A stretch of 11,706 nt of DNA from JBDSEG01 sp039920165 (lineage in GTDB: Bacteria; Pseudomonadota; Gammaproteobacteria; Burkholderiales; Burkholderiaceae_C): positions 1 to 11,706 of the forward strand of contig JBDSEG010000020.1 of NCBI GenBank assembly GCA_039920165.1. The letters run 5' to 3'. The first letter of the stretch is position 1. The number at the start of each line of letters is the position of its first letter. Of the stretch, positions 5,998 to 11,706 are shown one piece after another. The notes under the pieces were generated by a model. The model was not told where the DNA came from. It was given only the letters and a program-made list of their open reading frames with translations, and searched no databases. The position numbers and the translations under genes are program-made.

Positions 5998-8040
5998 TCA
6001 GGGCGTGTGAGCAGTCTTTAGAACCTGCGCCATCGCGCGGGCGAGCTCACTGCGCGAGCAGGGTTTGCGCAGCAGTTCCCATTGCGCCGGTGCGCTGCGA
6101 TCGGCCTCGATCAGCTCGACCGAGAAGCCCGACATGAGCAGCACCCGCAACGCCGGCCGTCGAGCTGTCGCCAAAGCCGCGAGATCGGTGCCGCGCAATC
6201 CGGCGCCGAGCGCGATATCGGTGAGCAGCAGGTCGAAGGGCGCGCCACCCTCGAGCGTGGCGAGGGCCTGCTCGCCGCTCGTGCATTCGACGACCGAGCA
6301 GTCGAGCGCGTCCAGAAAATCGAGCGTCACCTTGCGCACATCGGCATCGTCCTCGACCAACAGAACGCGCACCCCGCGCGGCAGGGCGCGTTCGCCTTCG
6401 GCCGTCTCGGCGATCGCCACCGGGGCTTGGGCGACGGGGATATAGAGCGTGATCGTCGTGCCCGCGCCGATTGCGCTCGTGATCGCGACCCCACCCTTCG
6501 ACTGGCGCACGAAGCCGTAGACGGTGCTCAGTCCGAGGCCGGTGCCGCGGCCGCTTTCCTTGGTGGTGAAAAAGGGCTCGAAGGCGCGCTCGAGCACCTC
6601 GTCGGCCATGCCGCTGCCGTCGTCGGTGATCGCGATCGCGACGAAGCACCCGCCGTGCGCGGCGGCGGGCTCGGCCGCGCCGTGGACATCGCCGGGCAGC
6701 GTCTCGCAGGTCCAGGTGCGAAAGTGCAGCCGGCCGCCGAGCGGCATCGCATCGCGCGCATTGATCGCGATATTGAGCAACGCCGATTCGAGCTGGCCGG
6801 GGTCGGCCAGGCAGGGCGGGCAGGGCGTCGCATCGACGTCGATCCGGACGTGCTGGTCGAGGGTGCGGCGGAGCATGTCGGCCAGCGACTGCAGCAGCGC
6901 ATTGACATCGACCGCGCGCGGCTGCAGCACCTGGCGGCGCGCGAAGGCGAGCAGCTTGCCGGTCAGTTCGGCGCCGCGCCGGCTCGCCCGCGTCGCGGCT
7001 GCGACGAGATGCTGCGCGTGCTCCTTGCCGGCGAGCAGCGGCAGTTCCTCGAGCACCTGCAGGTTGCCCTGGATGACGGTCAGCAGGTTGTTGAAATCGT
7101 GCGCGATGCCGCCGGTCAACTGGCCCACGCTTTCGAGCCGCTGCGCGTGGTTCAGCGCCTCCTCGCTGCGCGCGCGCTGCAGGCTGGTCGCGAGCAGCGT
7201 CGACAGCGACTCGAGAAAGCGCGTCTCCTCGGCGCCGAAGCGCCTGGGCTCGCTCGAACGCACCGCCAGTACGCCGAAGTACCGCCCGCGCTCGGACAGC
7301 GGCACCGCCAGCGCGCTGACGAGGCCGGCGTCGAGGTAGGTCCGCGGCACGACGAAGCGGCGTTCGGTGCGGTAGTCGTCGACGACGACCGGCTCGCCTT
7401 GCGCCAGCACGAAGCCGGGCGGCGTATCGGGACGGTTGGCGACGCGTTGGCCGATCGCCTCGCTGGCGACGACGCCCACGCCGGCCGCGATGCGGAATTC
7501 GAGCGCATTGCTCTCGAGCAGAAAGACCTTGGCAGCATTGACCTCGAGCGCGGCGGCAGCGATTTCCGGAACGCGGTCGAGCAGTTGGCGCGGGTCGCGC
7601 GAATCGACCGCAAGCCGGCCGAGCTGCGCAAGGTGCTCGCTGTAGCGGGCCCGCCGCAGCGCCTGGCGCACGCGCGGATAGGCGCCGATATCGCGGATCG
7701 CGGCGACCACCCGCGGCGCACCGCCATCCTGCAGCGGGCTGAGCGCGATCTCGACCATCACTTCGCTCGCATCCTTGCGCCGGGCGACCAGCGCCGCCTG
7801 GGTGCCCATCGGGCGCGCGCGGGGATTGCGGGCATAGCTCGCGCGGTAGGCGGCGTGGCGCTCGCGAAACGCGTCCGGCACCAGCGCATCGACCGGCAGG
7901 CCAACCAGTTCGCCCTCGGCATAGCCGAGCAGCGCCGCAGCCGACGGGTTGGCGAGGACCACCCTCCCGCCCGCATCGACCACTAGCAGTGCGTCGGGGT
8001 AGGCTGCGAACAGCGACCGGAAGACGGCGTCGTCGGCCAT
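5998..8040 (-). CDS. Hybrid sensor histidine kinase (PAS-GAF-HisKA-HATPase-REC)
   Basis: A 680-residue soluble sensor with no membrane helix. The PAS domain (1-118) includes RERHAAY with H62 at the position of the FixL haem-ligand histidine. A GAF domain covers about 150-288. The HisKA box GGIAHDFNN has phospho-acceptor H314. The HATPase domain has an N-box with N427, G1 DDGSGM (473-478), F-box EPFFTTK (488-494) and G2 GRGTGLGL (497-504). The C-terminal receiver has acidic pocket E563-D565, phospho-acceptor D608, MSG at 636-638 and K659-P660. All kinase motifs are intact. The gene starts 3 bases after the OmpR-type regulator stop, so it is the last gene of the usp-regulator-kinase operon. The signal is probably cytoplasmic, perhaps O2, NO or redox state; the sequence does not settle which. 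No Hpt domain is seen. Confidence 0.93.
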   Translation of the reverse strand: MADDAVFRSLFAAYPDALLVVDAGGRVVLANPSAAALLGYAEGELVGLPVDALVPDAFRERHAAYRASYARNPRARPMGTQAALVARRKDASEVMVEIALSPLQDGGAPRVVAAIRDIGAYPRVRQALRRARYSEHLAQLGRLAVDSRDPRQLLDRVPEIAAAALEVNAAKVFLLESNALEFRIAAGVGVVASEAIGQRVANRPDTPPGFVLAQGEPVVVDDYRTERRFVVPRTYLDAGLVSALAVPLSERGRYFGVLAVRSSEPRRFGAEETRFLESLSTLLATSLQRARSEEALNHAQRLESVGQLTGGIAHDFNNLLTVIQGNLQVLEELPLLAGKEHAQHLVAAATRASRRGAELTGKLLAFARRQVLQPRAVDVNALLQSLADMLRRTLDQHVRIDVDATPCPPCLADPGQLESALLNIAINARDAMPLGGRLHFRTWTCETLPGDVHGAAEPAAAHGGCFVAIAITDDGSGMADEVLERAFEPFFTTKESGRGTGLGLSTVYGFVRQSKGGVAITSAIGAGTTITLYIPVAQAPVAIAETAEGERALPRGVRVLLVEDDADVRKVTLDFLDALDCSVVECTSGEQALATLEGGAPFDLLLTDIALGAGLRGTDLAALATARRPALRVLLMSGFSVELIEADRSAPAQWELLRKPCSRSELARAMAQVLKTAHTP

Positions 8041-8043
8041 GGG

Positions 8044-8778
8044 TCAGGCCGCGGACACCGGCGGGACGAAGATGTAGCCGGCGCCGCGCACCGACTTGAC
8101 GATCTGCGGATCGTCCGGGCGGACCTCAAGCTTCTTGCGCAGCCGCCCGACCTGGACGTCGATGGTGCGGTCGAACGGGCCGGCGTCGCGCCCGCGCGTC
8201 TGCTCGAGCAGAAAGTCGCGCGAGAGCACGCGCCCGGGGTGGTGGACGAAGGCACACAGCAGGTCGAACTCGCCGGCGGTCAGCGCGGTCTCGCGGCCGA
8301 GCGGATTGCACAGGCGGCGCGCGTCGAGGTCGAGTTCCCAGTCGGCGAAGCGAAGCCGCTGATGCGTCGTTCCCGCGCCGGCTGGCGCAGGGGCGGGCGG
8401 GGCGGGCTCGATCCGGCGCAGCACCGCCTTCACCCGCGCGAGCAGTTCGCGCAGGTCGAACGGCTTGGTGACGTAGTCGTCGGCGCCGACTTCCAGGCCC
8501 ACCACCTTGTCGACCGAATCGCCACGCCCGGTCACGATCACCAGGCCGCAGCGCCAGTGCTCGCGCAGTTGGCGGGCGATGGCGAAGCCGTCTTCGCCGG
8601 GCAGGCCGAGGTCGAGCAGGACGAGCGCGGGTGGGTCGGCGACCATCGTGGCGATCAGTTCGGCGCCGCTGCGCAGCGCGGTGACGCGAAAGCCCTGACC
8701 GCTCAGATAGCCGGCGAGCAGGGCGGTGATATCGGGTTCGTCGTCGACGACGGCAATATGGGCGGCTGGGGCGGTCAC
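8044..8778 (-). CDS. OmpR/PhoB-family response regulator
   Basis: A 244-residue two-domain regulator. The receiver (about 7-120) has acidic pair D12-D13, phospho-acceptor D56 (LLDLGLP), T83 and K105 (VTKPF). An Ala/Pro-rich linker (about 124-137) leads to a winged-helix DNA-binding domain (about 140-240), with LTAGEFDLLCAFVHHPGRVLSR, DRTIDVQVGRLRKKL and VRGAGYIF typical of the family. All phosphorylation residues are present. The start is GTG (8776-8778), because no ATG precedes the first receiver strand; its ribosome site is weak. It lies 12 bases after the universal stress gene and 3 before the hybrid kinase, its likely partner. Confidence 0.94.
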   Translation of the reverse strand: MTAPAAHIAVVDDEPDITALLAGYLSGQGFRVTALRSGAELIATMVADPPALVLLDLGLPGEDGFAIARQLREHWRCGLVIVTGRGDSVDKVVGLEVGADDYVTKPFDLRELLARVKAVLRRIEPAPPAPAPAGAGTTHQRLRFADWELDLDARRLCNPLGRETALTAGEFDLLCAFVHHPGRVLSRDFLLEQTRGRDAGPFDRTIDVQVGRLRKKLEVRPDDPQIVKSVRGAGYIFVPPVSAA

Positions 8779-8790
8779 CCGGAAAGGGTA

Positions 8791-9264
8791 TCAGGCGTCG
8801 GCGGCTTCCCCGTTCGGCGCCATATCGCGAACCAGCAGCACCGGCGTTTGCGCATGGCGCGAAATATTTTCCGCATCGCTGCCGAGCACCAGCCGTTCGA
8901 CGCCGCGCCGCCCGTGGGTTCCGACGACGATGAGGTCGGCCGGCCAGCTCGCGGCCTCGGCGACGACGAGCTCGTAGATCCGGCCGGCGAAGCTGTCCTT
9001 GAGCACCGTATCGACTTCGATCCCTGCCGCCTGCACCGTCTTGCTGCCTTCGACGAGCGTCGCAGCGCCGGCCTCGCGCACCAGGTTGAGCAGGTCGCCG
9101 GTGGCCGTCATGCCGGCGCCGACGCCCAGCGTGAGCGACAGTTCGTCCACCACGTGGATCAGGCGCAGCCGCCCGCGCGTCAACCGGGCCAGCTGGATCG
9201 CCTCGGCCAGCCCGCGCGCCGCGGTGGCGCTGCCGTCGATGGGAACGAGGATGCGCTGGTACAC
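8791..9264 (-). CDS. Universal stress protein (UspA family), ATP-binding type
   Basis: A 157-residue single-domain USP. It begins MYQRILVPIDGS, the typical first strand. The ATP-binding signature G-x2-G-x9-G-S is intact in GTHGRRGVERLVLGS near the C-terminus, followed by AENISRHAQTPVLLVR. The start is the GTG at 9262-9264, with GGAG (9270-9273) five bases upstream. The longer open frame to 9333 adds 23 residues without USP similarity and is not used. It is the first gene of an operon with a response regulator and hybrid kinase. USPs of this kind are often induced by anaerobiosis or growth arrest in proteobacteria; regulation here is inferred from context. Confidence 0.93.
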   Translation of the reverse strand: MYQRILVPIDGSATAARGLAEAIQLARLTRGRLRLIHVVDELSLTLGVGAGMTATGDLLNLVREAGAATLVEGSKTVQAAGIEVDTVLKDSFAGRIYELVVAEAASWPADLIVVGTHGRRGVERLVLGSDAENISRHAQTPVLLVRDMAPNGEAADA

Positions 9265-9319
9265 GAGATCTCCAAGGGTGCAAGGCGACCCAGTGTCGCT
9301 CCGCGGGCCGGGCACCGTC

Positions 9320-9333
9320 TTGACGGCGCGCAA
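9320..9333 (-). promoter_or_regulatory. Weak candidate FNR-like site upstream of the usp operon
   Basis: TTGAC-GGCG-CGCAA matches TTGAT-N4-ATCAA at seven of ten positions and keeps the TTG-N8-CAA core. Its centre is about 62 bases upstream of the GTG start. A transcript starting near 9285 would put it at -41.5, with GACACT at 9292-9297 as a poor -10. Chance occurrence is quite possible. Confidence 0.25.
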
Positions 9334-9360
9334 GAATTACGGGCCGCGCTACGCTCGGCG

Positions 9361-10131
9361 ATGCGAATCGCCACCTGGAACGTCAACCACCTCGGCAAGC
9401 GCCTCGCGCAACTGCTGGCGTGGCTCGATGCGACCCGGCCCGATATCGTCGCGCTGCAGGAGCTCAAGTCGACCGATGCGCAGTTTCCGCTCACGCAGAT
9501 CGAGGCGGCAGGCTACGGCTGCGCCTGGGTTGGTCAGAAGAGCTGGAATGGCGTCGCGCTGCTTGCGCGCGGCAGCGAGCCGATCGTGGTGCGGCGCGCG
9601 CTGCCCGGCGACGCCGCCGATACCCAGGCGCGCTACCTCGAAGCGGCGATCAGCGGCATCCTCGTCGCGTCGCTCTACCTGCCCAACGGCAACCCGCAGC
9701 CGGGCCCCAAGTTCCACTACAAGCTCGCCTGGTTCGAGCGGCTGATCGCGCATGCGGCGGGGCTCGCCGCGAGCGGACACCCTGTCGTGCTGGCCGGCGA
9801 CTACAACGTCGTGCCGACCGATGCCGATATCTACTCAAAGGCGAGCTGGCTCGACAACGCCTTGCTTCAACCGGCGCCGCGCGCGGCCTATGCGCGGCTG
9901 CTCGCGCAGGGCTGGACCGACGCGCTGCGCGAGCGCCATCCCGCCGGGAGCCTCTATACGTTCTGGGATTACCGGCGCAACCGCTGGCAGCGCGACGCCG
10001 GACTGCGCATCGACCACCTGCTTCTGAGCCCCGCGGTGGCAACGCGCCTGCGCGATGCCGGGGTCGATCGCGCGCTGCGCGGCCTGGACGATCCGAGCGA
10101 TCACGCGCCGGCGTGGGTCACGCTCGCCTGA
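9361..10131 (+). CDS. xthA: Exodeoxyribonuclease III (AP endonuclease, XthA/ExoA family)
   Basis: A 256-residue Mg-dependent enzyme that cleaves at abasic sites and degrades 3' ends of duplex DNA in base excision repair. All catalytic residues of the endonuclease/exonuclease/phosphatase fold are visible: N7 (ATWNVN), E34 (LQELK), Y106 (SLYLPNGN), D147 and N149 (AGDYNV), D218 (LRIDHLL), D247 and H248 (PSDHAP). Length is normal for the bacterial enzyme. The start ATG 9361 is chosen because MRIATWNVN is the universal N-terminus. It is divergent from the usp operon (96-base gap) and convergent with the next gene, 3 bases away. No link to the respiration genes is apparent. Confidence 0.96.
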   Translation: MRIATWNVNHLGKRLAQLLAWLDATRPDIVALQELKSTDAQFPLTQIEAAGYGCAWVGQKSWNGVALLARGSEPIVVRRALPGDAADTQARYLEAAISGILVASLYLPNGNPQPGPKFHYKLAWFERLIAHAAGLAASGHPVVLAGDYNVVPTDADIYSKASWLDNALLQPAPRAAYARLLAQGWTDALRERHPAGSLYTFWDYRRNRWQRDAGLRIDHLLLSPAVATRLRDAGVDRALRGLDDPSDHAPAWVTLA

Positions 10132-10135
10132 GCGT
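10120..10135. terminator. Stem-loop at convergent gene ends, possible terminator
   Basis: ACGCTC (10120-10125) and GAGCGT (10130-10135) form a perfect 6-bp stem with a GCCT loop. It lies across the xthA stop codon and touches the stop of the convergent gene. TTT follows at 10138-10140 on the plus strand only. This is short for a terminator. Confidence 0.35.
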
Positions 10136-11343
10136 CATTTGCCGCCGAGCCGGTCGACCTGCTCGCGCGCCGTCGTCACGTCGCGCGACAGTTCGGTCAG
10201 GTAGCGGTCGCGGATCTCGGCGCTCCATTCGGCCGGCGAGAAGCTCGTGAGCGGATAGCTCTGGCTGACGTGCACGGCACCGATGCGGCGCGCCATCAGG
10301 CTGCGGTCGGGAAAGGTATCGGGATGCAGCAGAAAGCCATCGATATCGCGCAGCGTGAGCGGGAACGCCGGCGCCGCGTCGCGCAGCAGCTTGCCGAATA
10401 CCGTGAGGCGGATCTCCTGCGGCCCGACTGCGAGTTCCTCGTTGAAGCCGAGCAGGGCGATCGGCCGGCCGGACGCGTCGTCGACGCGAGCGCTGACCAC
10501 ATAGCGGCCGGGCCGCGCGACCTGCGCTTTCAGGATGAAATCGAGCGAGCCGTCGACGACCGCTTCACGCACGCCGCCCTGCCACGCGGCCGGCGCTTCG
10601 GGCGTGTAGTACACATCGAAATAGGTGCTGCCCGGCTGCCCGCGGATCTGCAGCATCGCCTCGATTCGGATCTGCCCGGCGAGGTCGGCGAACCCCTGCG
10701 CCTGCGGGGTGAAGCGTGCGCTGACGATGCCGTCGCCGGCCCGCACATCGGCGCCGCTGCCGTCGTCGACGAAAGCGACCGGCACCACCGGGAAGCGCGA
10801 GGGCACATTCGGTGCGGGCAGCTCGCGCGCACTCGCCTGCTGCACCTGCAGCGGCAGGCTGCGGCCTTCGCGGTCGCGCGCGGCGAGCGTGAAGCGAACG
10901 CTCTCGCTGCCCTGCACATAGATGCGCTCCTGGGTCGTGAGCAGCGTCGCACCGCCGTCCTCGTTCGAACCGGGCCGCGCGAGCGCATGTTCCTCGGCGA
11001 TCGGATCGTTCGGCTGCAGCTGGTCAGGGTGCTCGGCGATCGGCCGCGAGCCGGGCGGATAGCGGGTCGATTCGCGGTAGGCGGCGAGCGCCGCCTGCGC
11101 ATGATCGAGACGCGCGGTCCAGAGCGCGCGCTGATCGTTGCGCCCCGGCGCGCCGGCGCTGGCAAAAGGGGCGCCGCGCACGCCCGCGGCCGTATCCGAT
11201 GCTGTCAGCGTGGCGACGTTTGGCGATCTTGCCGCGATCACCGGCGCCGGGGTGGATGCCGGCGCCCCGGGTCCGCCGAGTGCGGTCCATACCAGCGCCG
11301 AAGCCGCCAGCGCGAGGCCGGCTCCCCAGGCAATACCGCGCAC
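10135..11343 (-). CDS. Membrane-anchored choice-of-anchor-X-like protein (function unknown)
   Basis: A 402-residue exported protein. Residues 5-23 form a single hydrophobic segment (signal anchor or signal peptide), and an Ala/Pro/Gly-rich linker runs to about 70. A helix (73-92) is followed by YPPGSRPIAEHPDQ (95-108), a motif I associate with choice-of-anchor-X proteins. Beta-rich segments follow, including DDGSGADVRAGDGIVSARF (193-211), an Asp/Gly loop found in this group, then YFDVYYTPEAPA (241-252). The last 40 residues are helical. The start is GTG 11343; the ribosome site is unclear. It starts 10 bases after the upstream minus-strand gene ends, so the two are probably co-transcribed and may act together outside the cytoplasm. 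No catalytic motif is recognised. Confidence 0.8.
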   Translation of the reverse strand: MRGIAWGAGLALAASALVWTALGGPGAPASTPAPVIAARSPNVATLTASDTAAGVRGAPFASAGAPGRNDQRALWTARLDHAQAALAAYRESTRYPPGSRPIAEHPDQLQPNDPIAEEHALARPGSNEDGGATLLTTQERIYVQGSESVRFTLAARDREGRSLPLQVQQASARELPAPNVPSRFPVVPVAFVDDGSGADVRAGDGIVSARFTPQAQGFADLAGQIRIEAMLQIRGQPGSTYFDVYYTPEAPAAWQGGVREAVVDGSLDFILKAQVARPGRYVVSARVDDASGRPIALLGFNEELAVGPQEIRLTVFGKLLRDAAPAFPLTLRDIDGFLLHPDTFPDRSLMARRIGAVHVSQSYPLTSFSPAEWSAEIRDRYLTELSRDVTTAREQVDRLGGK

Positions 11344-11353
11344 GGTCGACGGC

Positions 11354-11706
11354 TCAGTCGGCCTTCGCGGCCATATGCTCGCGGACCTTGGAGACGATCC
11401 CGTCGACCCCGCCCCAGGCGCCGTGCAGATAGTGGTTGAAGCTTTCGCGGTCGTCCCGAAAGACGACCGAGTGATAGCTCCATTTGGCCCGGCCGCCCTG
11501 GTTGGCGGCGGTCCCCATCGTCAGGTCGTTGCAGAACCAGTCGCTCGGGTTGCAGAACGAGGCGCCCGACGAGCCCGAGACGCCGCCGCTCGAGTGGTAG
11601 GCGACGACCTCGTCGTCCTGCCCTGGCAGCAGCACCGAGTTGATCGAACCTTTGGCACCGGCGTACATGTTGAACCACACGCCTGCCGTCACGTTGTGGT
11701 TGTACA
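11354..11706 (-). CDS. C-terminal part of an unrecognised, possibly lipase-like exported protein (5' partial)
   Basis: The frame is open to the window edge, so only the last ~117 residues are seen; the true start lies beyond 11706. The visible part has GQDDEVVAYHSSGG, then two nearby cysteines (FCNPSDWFC) that could form a disulphide, and ends SFNHYLHGAWGG followed by a terminal helix. The order of an Asp-rich DDEVV-x-HSS segment and a later NH motif recalls the catalytic Asp (NDGLV) and His (NHLDEVN) regions of secreted alpha/beta-hydrolase lipases. This is an analogy by eye; the nucleophile elbow would be outside the window. It is probably in an operon with the membrane-anchored protein downstream. 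Confidence 0.6.
   Translation of the reverse strand, partial: YNHNVTAGVWFNMYAGAKGSINSVLLPGQDDEVVAYHSSGGVSGSSGASFCNPSDWFCNDLTMGTAANQGGRAKWSYHSVVFRDDRESFNHYLHGAWGGVDGIVSKVREHMAAKAD

Noticed and set aside
6082..7986. 634-codon open frame on the plus strand across the hybrid kinase
   Set aside because: Antisense mirror of a gene with complete kinase motifs; the composition is low-complexity and typical of a shadow frame.
8126..9283. 385-codon minus-strand frame across the regulator and universal stress genes
   Set aside because: Very Arg-rich, out of frame with two well-supported genes, and without domain-like sequence.
9320..9355. TTGACG and TACGCT as a sigma-70 promoter for xthA
   Set aside because: The gap between them is 24 bases, far from the 16-18 needed, and no better -10 lies at the right distance.
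1..11706. Insertion sequences, attachment sites, CRISPR repeats, tRNA or rRNA genes
   Set aside because: No transposase-like frame, regular repeat array, CCA-ended cloverleaf or rRNA-like stretch was seen by eye on either strand.

Overview
The window is visibly GC-rich and tightly packed with genes. It looks like chromosomal DNA of a respiring proteobacterium. The order ccoO-ccoQ-ccoP-ccoG, then a FixH-like stub, a small membrane protein, a DsbD_2/TauE-like membrane protein and an FNR-family regulator, fits a betaproteobacterium, perhaps of the Rhodocyclales (Azoarcus/Thauera-like). That placement is an inference from gene order and protein style; there is no rRNA or other marker gene here. 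No mobile element, CRISPR array or tRNA was seen.

Layout. (1) 1-4442, plus strand: the end of a cbb3-type cytochrome c oxidase operon. It holds ccoO (5' end outside the window), ccoQ, ccoP, ccoG, a short FixH-like protein, a two-helix membrane protein and a Cys-rich polytopic membrane protein. (2) 4474-4923, minus strand: a stand-alone protein resembling the carbamoyl-phosphate-binding half of ornithine carbamoyltransferase, without the catalytic motifs. It is convergent with the oxidase operon. (3) 4924-5161: a divergent intergenic region with a near-perfect FNR box (TTGAT-N4-GTCAA) placed as in a class II FNR promoter reading into the carbamoyltransferase-like gene. (4) 5162-5989, plus strand: a CRP/FNR-family regulator with the FNR-type recognition helix but none of the iron-sulfur cysteines. 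(5) 9264 down to 5998, minus strand: a compact operon of universal stress protein, OmpR-type response regulator and PAS-GAF-HisKA-HATPase-REC hybrid kinase. (6) 9361-10131, plus strand: exonuclease III. (7) 11706 down to 10135, minus strand: the C-terminal part of an unrecognised, possibly lipase-like exported protein, followed by a membrane-anchored choice-of-anchor-X-like protein.

How the parts fit. Regions 1-5 read as a micro-oxic respiration and redox-control neighbourhood: a high-affinity oxidase with assembly factors, an FNR-family regulator, an FNR-type operator, and a kinase whose PAS domain keeps the position of the FixL haem histidine. The most unusual items are the catalytically stripped carbamoyltransferase half-domain under an apparent anaerobic promoter, the cluster-less FNR paralogue next to it, and the FixL-like hybrid kinase paired with an OmpR-type regulator. 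Exonuclease III and the two rightmost genes appear unrelated to respiration.
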